Part shown: positions 32,155 to 41,089 of the stretch, piece after piece
Position numbering within the stretch: position 1 is the stretch's first letter
Layout: every line of letters starts with the position of its first letter
NCBI GenBank assembly: GCA_016207165.1
Contig: JACQQD010000012.1
Location: 1 to 64,000, forward strand
Direction of reading: 5' to 3'
Origin: Microcaldota archaeon
GTDB lineage: Archaea; Micrarchaeota; Micrarchaeia; Norongarragalinales; Norongarragalinaceae
Length of the DNA stretch: 64,000 nt
The notes under the pieces: generated by a model
Databases searched by the model: none
What the model was told of the DNA's origin: nothing
The model's input: only the letters and a program-made list of their open reading frames with translations
Translations under genes and position numbers: made by a program

Positions 32155-33900
32155 ATGATTATTTTAGGCGTATCCAACACCAAGGACAGCGGGGCGGCGT
32201 TGATCAAGAATGGCGAAATCGTGGCCGCCGCCAACGAAGAACGCTTCACGCGAAAGAAATTGATTCGGGCGTTTCCGCTGCACTCCATCCAATACGTGTT
32301 GGAGGAAGGCGGCGTGAAGTGGGAAGACGTCGACGCGATCACCACCGGCGCCTGGAAGGGCTTGAACCAGGATGAAATCCTGATGGGTTTGGTTGAGGAC
32401 GTGATTTGGAACGCGAAAAATGACCCGGAATCCGGGGCCATCATCATGCAACGGACGAAAGTCGCCGTTCAACGCGACGCCACGTTCAAAAAAGAGCTGG
32501 TGGAGGAACTGGGGAAGCGAAACGTCTTGGACAAACTGCACTACGTCGATCACCACCTGGCGCACGCGGCGTCCGCGCATCACTGTTCGCCTTTCAGCGA
32601 TTCGCTCACCGTGGTCATGGATGGGCGGGGGGACTTCAAGGCCAACAGCGTCTATTGCGTTCGAAACAACGCGTTGGAACTCGTGGATTGCAGCAGTCAC
32701 TTGAATAGCTTGGGATTCGTGTACGCGTTTGTCACCCGCTACCTGGGCTTCACGCCGGACAAACACGAAGGAAAAGTCACGGGGCTGGCGGCGTTTGGCG
32801 ATGCGCAAAAAACCGTCGACATTTTCAGGAAAATGGTTTCCATCGATGAAAACGGCCGGATTCGCGCCCACGTGGGGAAGTATTACTCGCCGTTTTTGAC
32901 CGCCCAAATTCCAGTCATCGAAGAGGAGCTGGCCAAACACAAAAAGGAAGACGTGGCCGCCGGAGTTCAAGCGTGGTTGGAGGAAACGGTCGTGAAATTC
33001 GTGTCCTTTTTCCTCGAAAAGTACCCCATGCGCCACGTTTGCTTGGCGGGCGGCATTTTCGCCAACGTGCGAGTCAACCAGAAAGTCCGGGAAATTCCGG
33101 GCGTGGACAACGTGTACATTCACCCGCACATGGGCGACGGCGGGCTGAGTTTGGGAAGCGCGTTGGCGTATTGGTACGAGCACGGCGGGCGAACCGAAAA
33201 ACCGCTGGAAACCGCGTTTCTGGGGCCTGAATTTTCCGACGATAAAGTCGAAGAGACGCTCCGGAAAAGCTCGGAGGCGCTCGCGTACGTGAAGGTGCAG
33301 GACAAGGCCAAGGCCGTGGCGAAACTGCTTTCAGAAGACCAAATCGTGGGCTGGTTTCAAGGCAGAATGGAGTACGGTCCCCGCGCCTTGGGTCACCGAA
33401 GCATCCTGGCGGCCGCCACGGACAAGAACATCAACCACAACCTCAACCAGCGCCTGCACCGAACCGAATTCATGCCGTTTGCCCCCATGACGCTGGAAGA
33501 ATACGCGTCGTCAAGTTACATCGACTGGAATAAAGACCACATCAGCAGCCGCTTCATGACGATCTGCTATTACTGCCACCCCATCGTCAAAAAGCAGTCC
33601 CCGGCCATCGTCCACGTGGACAACACGGCGCGGCCCCAGATTGTGGGGCCGAAAGACAACCCCGACATTCATGCCCTCATCACGCAATATCATCGGCTCA
33701 CCGGCATCCCGACCATCGTCAACACCAGCTTCAACAACCACGAGGAACCGATTCTGTGCTCGCCGCAGGACGCCGTCGACAGCTTGCTTCGGGACAACGT
33801 CGACGTTCTGTGCATCGGCAACTTCCTGGTGGTTCCCAAGGGCAAGGAGTTCCGAATCGCGTCGGTATCCGATTCAACGGCCACAGACGGCATAAAATAG
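32155..33900 (+). CDS. NodU/TobZ-family O-carbamoyltransferase
   Basis: 581 aa from ATG 32155. Kae1-like N-terminal domain with LGVSNTKDSGAALIKNGEIV, DHHLAHAASAHHCSPF (metal His) and VMDGRGDF. The C-terminal domain contains the hallmark GRMEYGPRALGHRSILA and TSFNNHEEPI. These enzymes transfer a carbamoyl group from carbamoyl phosphate via carbamoyl-AMP to a sugar or antibiotic hydroxyl. Predicted to decorate the glycan. A gap of 94 nt separates it from the preceding GT. Confidence 0.9.
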   Translation: MIILGVSNTKDSGAALIKNGEIVAAANEERFTRKKLIRAFPLHSIQYVLEEGGVKWEDVDAITTGAWKGLNQDEILMGLVEDVIWNAKNDPESGAIIMQRTKVAVQRDATFKKELVEELGKRNVLDKLHYVDHHLAHAASAHHCSPFSDSLTVVMDGRGDFKANSVYCVRNNALELVDCSSHLNSLGFVYAFVTRYLGFTPDKHEGKVTGLAAFGDAQKTVDIFRKMVSIDENGRIRAHVGKYYSPFLTAQIPVIEEELAKHKKEDVAAGVQAWLEETVVKFVSFFLEKYPMRHVCLAGGIFANVRVNQKVREIPGVDNVYIHPHMGDGGLSLGSALAYWYEHGGRTEKPLETAFLGPEFSDDKVEETLRKSSEALAYVKVQDKAKAVAKLLSEDQIVGWFQGRMEYGPRALGHRSILAAATDKNINHNLNQRLHRTEFMPFAPMTLEEYASSSYIDWNKDHISSRFMTICYYCHPIVKKQSPAIVHVDNTARPQIVGPKDNPDIHALITQYHRLTGIPTIVNTSFNNHEEPILCSPQDAVDSLLRDNVDVLCIGNFLVVPKGKEFRIASVSDSTATDGIK

Positions 33901-33951
33901 GACGCCGACTCACAGAAGGTGCCGGCATGGCGATGCGGTGACCCAGGGAAC

Positions 33952-35178
33952 ATGACATCGAACGAATCCACGTGGGAAAAGGCGGTGGCGCTCTCCAGAA
34001 AGTTTTACCGCATTGCGTTTGCGCACGCCGACTTCCGCCACGGGGAACTGGGTAGAGCCGTTGACTTGATCTTGCAAGGTAAAGCCGTGCAAGGGCCGTA
34101 CATCGCCGAAGCCGAACGCGTTTTTTCGCCGTGGACGCAAAAAGAGGCGGCCGGCACCAGCAGCGGCGAAGCCGCCATTCACGCGGCCATCCAAAGCATT
34201 GGAAGAACCGGCGACGTCATTATTCCGTCGTATTGTTGTGGAAACGTTTACTTTGCCGTCACGAAGGCCGGAGGCCGGCCGCGTTACGTGGACGTAAACG
34301 ATTCCTACAACGTGGACGCCTCAGACTTGGAAGACAAGATTACGTCCAAGACCATCGCGGTGGTGGCGCCCAGCCTCTACGGGTTGCCCGCGGAATTGGA
34401 GAAAATCGAGGCGATCTGCCGCCGGCACGACGTGTTCATGGTGGATGACGCGGCCCAGTGCCTGGGGGCGTTTCGTCGGGGCCTGCCCACCGGAAGTTTT
34501 GGCGATGCGGGAGTATACAGTTTCGCCGGAAAGACGATTACGGCCACCGGAGGCGGCATGCTGGTGGGCAAAAAATCAGTGATGCTGGAAGGCGTCCGAA
34601 GCGCCGCGCCTGAATCGGCGTCCAGCGTCGCAAAGGCGTTTTTGGGCATGCTGGCGCATTACCGGTACCGGAGGCACGCGTTGCCGTTTTTGATCCTGAA
34701 AAATTTGGCCCGGCAGGCCGTTGGACGCACCACGCAGCGACGGTATGGCCGGATCTGCAATTTGGACGCCTTTTTGGCGGTCAGTCAGCATGCCGACGTG
34801 GATTGGGTCAACGCGAAGCGTACCCGGAACGCGTCGCTGCTTTGCGAGGCGTTAAACGGCGTCGTGGAATTGCCGCAGAAATCCCGTGGACACGTGTACA
34901 GCAAGTTCGTCGTGCAACTGCCGTTTCGCGCCAAAGCGGAAAGGACGCGGCCGCCGGAGATGGTGCGGTTCGTGCGAGAGATGGCCAAAAAAGGAATCGA
35001 GTGCGAGTGGTGCTACGTGCCCCTGCATTTGCGGTTTGGCGGAGGCAAGAACTTGGAAAACACGGAGCGCGTGGCGGCCACGGCCATGGCCCTTCCCAAC
35101 CACGTTGGCTTGACGGAAGGCCAAGTGCATCAAATCGCCAACGCCGTCAAGGACACGCTGAAATCCATGAACGCGTAG
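33952..35178 (+). CDS. DegT/DnrJ-type PLP aminotransferase (second copy)
   Basis: 408 aa from ATG 33952. The PLP fold is clear: AGTSSGEAAIHAAIQSI phosphate-binding loop, FMVDDAAQCLGAF aspartate, and YSFAGKTITATGGGM with the Schiff-base lysine. It differs from the 21611 protein by an extra basic helical insert in the middle (HYRYRRHALPF). It could aminate a second keto-sugar. Last gene before the hairpin array. Confidence 0.82.
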   Translation: MTSNESTWEKAVALSRKFYRIAFAHADFRHGELGRAVDLILQGKAVQGPYIAEAERVFSPWTQKEAAGTSSGEAAIHAAIQSIGRTGDVIIPSYCCGNVYFAVTKAGGRPRYVDVNDSYNVDASDLEDKITSKTIAVVAPSLYGLPAELEKIEAICRRHDVFMVDDAAQCLGAFRRGLPTGSFGDAGVYSFAGKTITATGGGMLVGKKSVMLEGVRSAAPESASSVAKAFLGMLAHYRYRRHALPFLILKNLARQAVGRTTQRRYGRICNLDAFLAVSQHADVDWVNAKRTRNASLLCEALNGVVELPQKSRGHVYSKFVVQLPFRAKAERTRPPEMVRFVREMAKKGIECEWCYVPLHLRFGGGKNLENTERVAATAMALPNHVGLTEGQVHQIANAVKDTLKSMNA

Positions 35179-35213
35179 CGTGGAAAAACCAAGTCCCTTG
35201 CGCCAGCCGCAGG

Positions 35214-35370
35214 TTATAGCAAACCGCGAAAGTTTCCCGAAACTTTCGCGCCGTGAAGCAAATTCGCAAAGCGAATTTGCTGCATGCAGCAAGTCGCCCG
35301 ACGACTTGCTTCATTTGCTAGATAGCAATCCCCGACTAGTTCGTCGGGTTACTTTCGGGGATTGCTATAA
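35214..35370. repeat. Hairpin-array element with TTATAGCAA/TTGCTATAA termini
   Basis: 157 bp bounded by the inverted repeat TTATAGCAA (35214-35222) and TTGCTATAA (35362-35370). Inside are four successive stems. A 12-bp arm starting CGCGAAAG (35225-35250) comes first. Next is AGCAAATTCGC-AAA-GCGAATTTGCT (35257-35281). Then AGCAAGTCG-N5-CGACTTGCT (35288-35310), and a 13-bp stem beginning TAGCAATCCCC (35323-35367) with a 19-nt loop. Three of the four share the base AGCAA/TTGCT while the inner stem changes. The element lies directly upstream of the methyltransferase, whose TATA box may be the TTGCTATAATAAG at its end. Confidence 0.75.
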
Positions 35371-35422
35371 TAAGCGGTCTTTTCTTTGGATGTAAGAAAA
35401 ACGGAGGAGGCGAGATTTTTTT

Positions 35423-36028
35423 TTGGTGGACATCGTCGGGTACTGGAAGCGTCAAAGCCAGACGACCGAGCGTATCGGCGAGTACACGGAAGAAAAAGTC
35501 GTCGGATTGGTGACGCGCTTGCTTGGGCTTAACCCCAAGAAAACGTTGTTGGACGTGGGGTGCGCCACCGGAAAAATGCTCTCCCGACTTAGGGCCAGAC
35601 GAAAAACGGGCGTGGATTACTCGGAAAAGTACGCCAAGAAGGCGCGGAAAAAAAATCCCTCCGCAAAAATCGTGGTGGCGGAAGCGGCAGAGTTGCCTTT
35701 CAAAAACGCGTCGTTTGACGCGGTGTTGTGCCATTCCCTGATGCACTTGATGGATCCCGCGTACGCGGCCCGCGTGGTGGGCGAGTTGGAACGCGTGTGC
35801 AAGAAAGGCGGCCGCATCGTGATTGGCGACGTGCCGGATCCTCGGACGTACCCCGGAGGAAAATGGGTGTACCGGTTGCGCACGGAGGCGCTCAAGGCAG
35901 TCAACAAACCGCATTACACCATGTTTTCCCCGGCGTTTTTCAAAGAGAAGGGGTACGCGATTGTGGCGGGGCCGGTCAACGACCGGTACTACGCGTACAA
36001 GCAAAAGTACAGCAAACCAAGAAAGTAA
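35423..36028 (+). CDS. Class I SAM-dependent methyltransferase
   Basis: 201 aa from TTG 35423 (GTG 35426 equally possible), with GGAGGAGG upstream. Motif I LLDVGCATGKMLSRL; acidic VDYSEKYAKKA; motif IV-like FDAVLCHSLMHLMDP. It belongs to the UbiE/small-molecule methyltransferase group and may methylate a glycan sugar. The last codons (YSKPRK-stop) lie in the left arm of a downstream hairpin. The gene is bracketed by two related hairpin arrays, like a cassette. Confidence 0.8.
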   Translation: MVDIVGYWKRQSQTTERIGEYTEEKVVGLVTRLLGLNPKKTLLDVGCATGKMLSRLRARRKTGVDYSEKYAKKARKKNPSAKIVVAEAAELPFKNASFDAVLCHSLMHLMDPAYAARVVGELERVCKKGGRIVIGDVPDPRTYPGGKWVYRLRTEALKAVNKPHYTMFSPAFFKEKGYAIVAGPVNDRYYAYKQKYSKPRK

Positions 36029-36103
36029 CCCGACAAAATAGTCTTGGTTTGCTGTCTAGCAAGACCGGCCTATTCGTCGTGAAATTTGCCGGTCTTGCTA
36101 TAA
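36010..36103. repeat. Second hairpin-array element downstream of the methyltransferase
   Basis: Two 13-bp stems. CAGCAAACCAAGA pairs with TCTTGGTTTGCTG (36010-36022, 36042-36054), and TAGCAAGACCGGC with GCCGGTCTTGCTA (36057-36069, 36088-36100). The element ends TTGCTATAA (36095-36103) as at 35362. Loops resemble the one at 35336-35354: the first in inverse orientation (AAGTAACCCGAC), the second direct (CTATTCGTCG). The base AGCAA/TTGCT is constant and the inner base pairs differ between copies. Confidence 0.75.
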
Positions 36104-36128
36104 TGTCAACGCGTTTTTGAACGGGCCG

Positions 36129-36647
36129 CTAACTTTTCTTGAACAGCCAATAGAATTTGGCCAAAATTTTGCTGAACAGTCCGCCGGTGAGGCTGCGTCC
36201 GGCTTTCAGGCTGTTTTGAGCGGGGTGGGGGTTCCACTTGTGCTTCCAAGTGCCTTCGCCGGCCAAGTCCAGGCCGACTTTTCCGCTTTTGAGGCTTAAA
36301 TCCAGGCCGCAGTAAACCAAGTATGAAAACGCGTAGTAAGGACTTTTCTCGTCGATGGAAACGCCTTGTACGACGAGGCGGTCATCCAGGGGGTAAAGCG
36401 CCATGGAGCACAAGTACGTGCCGTCGGGAGTGAACGCGCCGTAGTAGGTGCGCGGGATGTCCAGGTCAAACGGCGGCATCAACAGCCCTTTTCGCTTACG
36501 GTATTGCCGCAAGTGTGTTTCGTGCTCGGAGTCGGGGATGACTCGGACTTGGAGGTTTTCGCGTTGGGCGCGGTTCACTTCGTTGCGGATGTTTTTGGAG
36601 ACGGCACTCAAATCCAAATGGCTTGCGTCCAGCACCAGGGTTTCCAT
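36129..36647 (-). CDS. GNAT/FemAB-like acyltransferase-fold protein
   Basis: 172 aa from ATG 36647. The pattern SKNIRNEVNRAQRENLQVRV, then YRKRKGLLMP, then GTYLCSMALYP and a final FDLDLAGEG-like stretch (VGLDLAGEGTWKHKWNP) resembles a single GNAT/FemAB-type domain as in peptidoglycan-like aminoacyl or acyl transferases. The C-terminus is basic (FYWLFKKS). It lies 6 nt after the flavoprotein gene and is probably co-transcribed with it. Substrate unknown. Confidence 0.55.
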   Translation of the reverse strand: METLVLDASHLDLSAVSKNIRNEVNRAQRENLQVRVIPDSEHETHLRQYRKRKGLLMPPFDLDIPRTYYGAFTPDGTYLCSMALYPLDDRLVVQGVSIDEKSPYYAFSYLVYCGLDLSLKSGKVGLDLAGEGTWKHKWNPHPAQNSLKAGRSLTGGLFSKILAKFYWLFKKS

Positions 36648-36653
36648 GGAAAG

Positions 36654-38087
36654 TCACACGTTGTTGTAGATGTCTTTGGTGCCGTCCAAGACGTCCAAGC
36701 CGCCGACGTCCGTTTTGCGGCCCAAGAGATGGTCGGCGGCCAAAAGCCCGGACTCGACGGCGTGGCCCATGTTGTTGTAGCGGTAGATGGCGGAGCGGCC
36801 GATGGATTGCAGGTTCTTGAATCCGGCGAGGTACTCCGTCACGGTTTGGACGTGGTCTTGGTAGCCGATGAAGTAGACGGGGTACGCGTTTTTCGCCCGA
36901 AGCACCGACGAGCCCACGACGCGTTGGGTTTGAACCAAACCCGATTTCTCAAGTTCATCTTTGGCGAGTTCAATGATTTGAGCGTCGCTTTTCCTCCAGA
37001 AATCGTCGCCGCGGAAGCAGTTGTACTCCACGGAAAGGGGGCACAACGGGCCTCGGCCCATGGCGTCGGAGAGGTTGCGGAAGTTGGTGATGCGGTAGGC
37101 CTGCAAGTCGTCGGAAATGATTTGCAGCCATTGGCCGTCAAACGGGTTGCCGTCCACCACGAAATTGACCATGACGAGGTCACGGAAGTAGAGCTTGGAC
37201 GCGGCGTCAATAACGTCTTGGGGCGGTTTTGGCTTAAGCATTCCGACGAAGTCGTTCAGCGGCAACGTGGAAATAAAGTGTTCACCGGTTACGGCATGGG
37301 TGCCGTCCCGCGTTTGGGTGTCCACGGCGGTGATGCGATCGTGCTGGTGGTGGATGCCGGTTACTTCGGATTGCAGGTGGAATTTCGCGATACCGGTTTT
37401 CTCCGTGATTTCCTTGAGGTGGTCGTACAGGTGTCCGGACCCGTTTTTGTGGTGGAAAAAGACGTGGCCGGCGCCGGTGGGCTCCGCGTCCGCCTTGGCT
37501 TTGGCTTTCTTGGATTGGTTCATCCATGCGTGAATCATCCGCTTCGCCATGGCCAAAAACGAGGGGCGCGAAAGCATGCGGTGCGCCCACTTGCGCTCGA
37601 TGTGTCCGGGGTCGACGCCCCAGAATTTCTTCTGGGGGCCTTCGTGAAATACCGAATACATTTTATCGCCGTAGTCGTTGACCATTTGATCCCGGTAAGA
37701 GGAGGGACGTGGTTTGGGAAGCAGGCTGCGTCGAAGAAAACTGGCGGCAATGGAGGCTTGTTCAGTGACCGGCAGACTCAGGAAAATCTCAGAAAACGAG
37801 CCGAACGCTTTGCCGCGAAAGTACTGCTTCGAGTTTTCGTGCAGGGAAAACATCTGGTTTTCTCCGATGAGCTTCCAGAAGTTGACGATGCGCTCGTTGC
37901 GCCGGATGAAGATGTGGGGGCCCAAGTCAAACTGGCAGCCCAGCAATTCCGTGGTGCGCGAGAGGCCGCCGACCGCCTGGCTTTTCTCGACGACGTCCAC
38001 GGGTTTTCCATGGATGGAAAGTTCATAGGCGGCGGCAAGTCCGGTGGGGCCGGCACCCAAAATCACGGTGTTCAATGGAGAAGTCAT
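36654..38087 (-). CDS. FAD-dependent amine-oxidase-fold protein (UDP-galactopyranose-mutase/PPOX-like)
   Basis: 477 aa from ATG 38087; an in-frame upstream ATG at 38150 would add 21 hydrophobic residues but falls on the TATA region. Dinucleotide motif TVILGAGPTGLAAAYEL, then VVEKSQAVGGLSRT, and the conserved RGPLCPLSVEY region. Related proteins in sugar clusters act on UDP-sugars or isoprenoids. The C-terminal GHAVESGLLAADHLLG is the second FAD-binding end. Under the operator pair at 38132-38169. Confidence 0.78.
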   Translation of the reverse strand: MTSPLNTVILGAGPTGLAAAYELSIHGKPVDVVEKSQAVGGLSRTTELLGCQFDLGPHIFIRRNERIVNFWKLIGENQMFSLHENSKQYFRGKAFGSFSEIFLSLPVTEQASIAASFLRRSLLPKPRPSSYRDQMVNDYGDKMYSVFHEGPQKKFWGVDPGHIERKWAHRMLSRPSFLAMAKRMIHAWMNQSKKAKAKADAEPTGAGHVFFHHKNGSGHLYDHLKEITEKTGIAKFHLQSEVTGIHHQHDRITAVDTQTRDGTHAVTGEHFISTLPLNDFVGMLKPKPPQDVIDAASKLYFRDLVMVNFVVDGNPFDGQWLQIISDDLQAYRITNFRNLSDAMGRGPLCPLSVEYNCFRGDDFWRKSDAQIIELAKDELEKSGLVQTQRVVGSSVLRAKNAYPVYFIGYQDHVQTVTEYLAGFKNLQSIGRSAIYRYNNMGHAVESGLLAADHLLGRKTDVGGLDVLDGTKDIYNNV

Positions 38088-38131
38088 GGACAGTGGATTC
38101 AACCTGGAAAAGACAACACCAACAACAAGAA

Positions 38132-38169
38132 AGTAAAACTTTATATACATTTTGTAAAGTAATCTTTAC
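38132..38169. promoter_or_regulatory. Divergent promoter with glycan-regulon palindromes (site 2)
   Basis: TGTAAAG-TAAT-CTTTACC (38153-38170) lies between the TATA region (TTTATATAC, 38141-38149) and the flippase start at 38214. On the minus side TGTATAT-AAAG-TTTTACT (38132-38149) is a degenerate version that covers the TATA box of the flavoprotein gene. Confidence 0.65.
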
Positions 38170-38213
38170 CTATCGGGCGTAGAGTTTGGAAGGATTTGGG
38201 TTAGTTTCAAGCC

Positions 38214-39632
38214 ATGGCAACGGAGCGAACCACATTTGTCAAGAACACGGCCCTGATTTTGGCGGCCAACGTCTTGGTCTTGGCCATCAGCTTTTTTTTG
38301 CGCCCCCTCATCGCACGATTCATTGGCCCTGACCAGTACGGCGTGTTCGCGTTGATTCTGACCACGTCGATGGTAGTCACTGCGTTCACCGCGTTTTCCA
38401 TGAACAGCGCCGTACTTTACTTCGTATCCAAGCACCACGGCCAGCGACAAAAAGTGGGCCAAACCATGGGCTCGGCTTGTTGGTTCGTCACCGCACTTTT
38501 TGCCGCGTTCTTCGTGCCGCTGTGGCTGCTGATTCCGGCGTTGGTCTCGGAAATCACGTGGTGGCCGTTTGCCACCGCGTACGTCCTTTCGTACGCCAGC
38601 GTCATGCTGTACCTGCTTCAAGCCGGCCAACAGGGCCTCGAAAAATTCAGGGACTACAGCGCCACCCTTTTCCTGTCAACGTTTTTGGCCGGCGTTTTGT
38701 CCGTGGGCGCCGCCTATTTCTTCGGCGACGCATTGGCGGCCGCCGCGCTCCGGGTAGCGGGACTGGCCGCGGTGGTCATCGCCGGATTTTCCATGCTGAA
38801 ACTCGCGTGGGGTTTCAATCGCACACCCCTCAACACGTTACTTCGGTACGCGACGCCCCTGGCCGTCGGCGGGTGGTTTGGATCCTTTTACGCGGTGGTG
38901 GACCGCTACCTCATCGCCCACTTTCACCCGACCGCGGAAGTCGGCTTCTACGACGTGTCGTATGCACTGGTCGTCGCCGTGATCCCGTTTGCGTCCACGT
39001 TTTTCACCGTCATGTCACCCCGCGTCATCAAGAACACGGAATCCTTTCCCACGTATTTCAAGAACATTTCGCGGGCCACGACGTTGGCCGTCACCGGGTT
39101 TGCCTTGGCGGCGTTTTACTTCTCCGACGTCATCGTAACCCTGTTGCTGGGTTCCGAGTACCTGGCGGCGACTCCCATGATCAAAGTATTGGCATTGGCC
39201 GTGCCGTTCATGGCGCTTTACGGATTGAACGCCACGTCGCTTAACGCCTTGGGTAAAACCAAGCTGTCGTCGGGCCTGGCGGTTTTGCTGTTGGCCAGCC
39301 TTCTGGCGCTCAACCTGTTCCTGGTCCAGCCGTTGGGCGGAGTGGGGGCGGCGTGGGCCACCGTGGCCGCGTACGCCCTGGTGACGGGACTGGGAATCGC
39401 GTACGTGCGGGTGAGGCACCGCGTCACCGTGCGGCCGGTGGCGACACAGCTAGCCCTGTTTTACGCGTTCGTGTTGGCGTACGGGTTCCTGGTCGAGCCA
39501 TGGGGTTTCAAAGCCAAGGCCGCGGCTTTCGTGGCGTTTAGTTTGACGACGCTGGCGCTCAACCGCGACCTGATTCAATCCGTGCTCGCCGACGCCCATC
39601 TAAGCCGGTTCATTGAAAAGTGGAAGCGGTAA
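38214..39632 (+). CDS. Wzx/MATE-type polysaccharide flippase
   Basis: 472 aa from ATG 38214. About fourteen hydrophobic helices, with the MOP-superfamily N-terminus KNTALILAANVLVLAISFFL, then FIGPDQYGVFAL and the later NATSLNALGKTKLS segment. Family members flip isoprenoid-linked oligosaccharides to the outside, here most likely the AglB substrate. Single gene, facing the HisF-like gene tail to tail. Confidence 0.87.
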   Translation: MATERTTFVKNTALILAANVLVLAISFFLRPLIARFIGPDQYGVFALILTTSMVVTAFTAFSMNSAVLYFVSKHHGQRQKVGQTMGSACWFVTALFAAFFVPLWLLIPALVSEITWWPFATAYVLSYASVMLYLLQAGQQGLEKFRDYSATLFLSTFLAGVLSVGAAYFFGDALAAAALRVAGLAAVVIAGFSMLKLAWGFNRTPLNTLLRYATPLAVGGWFGSFYAVVDRYLIAHFHPTAEVGFYDVSYALVVAVIPFASTFFTVMSPRVIKNTESFPTYFKNISRATTLAVTGFALAAFYFSDVIVTLLLGSEYLAATPMIKVLALAVPFMALYGLNATSLNALGKTKLSSGLAVLLLASLLALNLFLVQPLGGVGAAWATVAAYALVTGLGIAYVRVRHRVTVRPVATQLALFYAFVLAYGFLVEPWGFKAKAAAFVAFSLTTLALNRDLIQSVLADAHLSRFIEKWKR

Positions 39633-39640
39633 GACCCGTT

Positions 39641-40405
39641 CTATCGTTTTTCGTTCAGCACAACGGAGAGTTCATGGGCGTTGGGAAAATTGATGAGCAC
39701 CGCCCGGTTTCTGCCCATGTATACGGCCATGCTTCCGGCGGCCACCGCCGACGCACCGGCGTCCACGGCTTGCTTGAAATGCATGAGTTCCCAGGCACCG
39801 CCGCAAGCGATGACGGGAATGGAGACGGCGCGGGAAACTTGGCGTATGAGTTCCAAGTCGTAGCCTTGCAGGGTGCCTTCGCGGTCAATGGACGTGAGGA
39901 AAATCTCGCCGGCGCCCCGCTTCTGCACGTTCAACGCATGGGCGGCGGGATCCAGGCCCGTGGGCGTCGTACCGCTGCGAGTAAAGACTTCGTAGCCGGA
40001 ACCGGTTTTTTTGGCGTCGATGGAAACCATTACGGCTTGCGCCCCGAACACCTCGGAGGCCTGCGTGATGAAGGAGGGGTTTTCCACGGCATGGGTGTTG
40101 ACCACGATTTTCTCGACGCCCAAGGCGAAAAGCCGGCGGGCGTCGTCCAAACTCGTTATGCCGCCGCCGTACGTAAGCGGCATGAAGCACTCGTCGGCAA
40201 TCTGCTGGATGGCCTCAAACGCAGGTTTTCGGTTCTCCCGCGTCGCGGAAATGTCTAAAACCACCAACTCGTCCACCTGCTTTTCGTTGTAAATCTTGAT
40301 GGCATTCACCGGGTCGCCGACGTAGTTGGCGTCCTTGAATTGGATGGTCTTGACGAGCCGGTCGTTCTTCAAAAGCAGGCAAGGCATGACGCGGGTTAAC
40401 AACAT
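39641..40405 (-). CDS. HisF-like subunit of a sugar amidotransferase (WbuZ type)
   Basis: 254 aa from ATG 40405. A TIM barrel with HisF motifs (VVLDISATRENRKPAFEAI, LTYGGGI, VSIDAKK, VIACGGAWE). In surface-glycan clusters such proteins work with a HisH-like glutaminase and a WbpG-like protein to convert an N-acetyl group to an acetamidino group. Here it is 4 nt after the HisH-like gene, and the WbpG-like gene is 2.7 kb away. No other histidine genes are present. Confidence 0.85.
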   Translation of the reverse strand: MLLTRVMPCLLLKNDRLVKTIQFKDANYVGDPVNAIKIYNEKQVDELVVLDISATRENRKPAFEAIQQIADECFMPLTYGGGITSLDDARRLFALGVEKIVVNTHAVENPSFITQASEVFGAQAVMVSIDAKKTGSGYEVFTRSGTTPTGLDPAAHALNVQKRGAGEIFLTSIDREGTLQGYDLELIRQVSRAVSIPVIACGGAWELMHFKQAVDAGASAVAAGSMAVYMGRNRAVLINFPNAHELSVVLNEKR

Positions 40406-40409
40406 ACCG

Positions 40410-41036
40410 TCACGCCTTCCTGACGAAGTTTTCCAACAGCTTCATTCCAAACGAGTGGCTTTTTTCGGGGTGGAACTGGACGCCGAAGATGTTGCCTTTG
40501 GCCACCGACGAAGTGAAATCGTAGCCGTAGGGCGTGGTGGCGGCCACGTCCGACGGGTTTTGGCAGACGACGTGGTAGGAGTGCACGAAGTAAAACCGCG
40601 AGTCGTCGGGCATGCCCGAAAACAGGGGGTCTTCTTGCTGGATGGACACGCGGTTCCACCCCATGTGCGGGATTTTCAGTCCCATCTTCGGGTTGAACTT
40701 GAATCGGACGGTCTCTCCTTGAATCCAGCCCAGGCCCGGAAGTTTTCCTTCCTCGCTTTTTTTGCTCAAGAGTTGCATGCCGAGGCAAATGCCCAGCACC
40801 GGGGTCTTGTCTTTGAGGACTTTTTTGTTCAATACCGGGATCAGCCCGCTTTGGTTCAACGCCTGCATGCCGGAGTCAAAAGCGCCCACGCCCGGCAAGA
40901 ATAGTTTTTCCGCGGCCTCGATGACGGCGGGATCCGACGACACGGTGGCCCGGACGCCGATGCGTTTGAGCATGTTCTGAATGGAACCCAAATTGCCGAT
41001 GCCGCAGTCCACGATGACCAGCATGGGCTTACTCAT
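40410..41036 (-). CDS. HisH-like glutamine amidotransferase subunit (WbuY type)
   Basis: 208 aa from ATG 41036. Class I glutaminase triad: Cys in LGICLGMQLL, His-Glu in GVQFHPEKSH. Oxyanion strand VDCGIGNLGS at the N-terminus. It releases ammonia from glutamine and channels it to its HisF-like partner. In the same minus operon as a GT4 gene upstream. Confidence 0.87.
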   Translation of the reverse strand: MSKPMLVIVDCGIGNLGSIQNMLKRIGVRATVSSDPAVIEAAEKLFLPGVGAFDSGMQALNQSGLIPVLNKKVLKDKTPVLGICLGMQLLSKKSEEGKLPGLGWIQGETVRFKFNPKMGLKIPHMGWNRVSIQQEDPLFSGMPDDSRFYFVHSYHVVCQNPSDVAATTPYGYDFTSSVAKGNIFGVQFHPEKSHSFGMKLLENFVRKA

Positions 41037-41089
41037 GGCAAGTACCCCATAAAACCGTCGCCATGGAATCGAAATCCGGTGTCTTCACG

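Noticed and set aside
35214-35370. CRISPR array
   Set aside because: Repeats are inverted, differ in inner sequence and are irregularly spaced, and no cas genes are in the window. It is a hairpin array instead.
35214-36103. Integron attC sites around the methyltransferase
   Set aside because: The GTTRRRY/RYYYAAC core sites are missing and no integron integrase is visible. Only the cassette-like layout is shared.
36366-38162. 598-codon plus-strand open frame
   Set aside because: Lies opposite the flavoprotein and GNAT-like genes, which have clear motifs. The product is an unrecognisable Val/Gly-rich sequence and crosses the palindromic promoter.
39641-41036. Histidine biosynthesis genes hisF and hisH
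   Set aside because: No other his genes are nearby, and the pair lies in an operon with a glycosyltransferase and near a WbpG-like gene, which is the sugar amidotransferase context.
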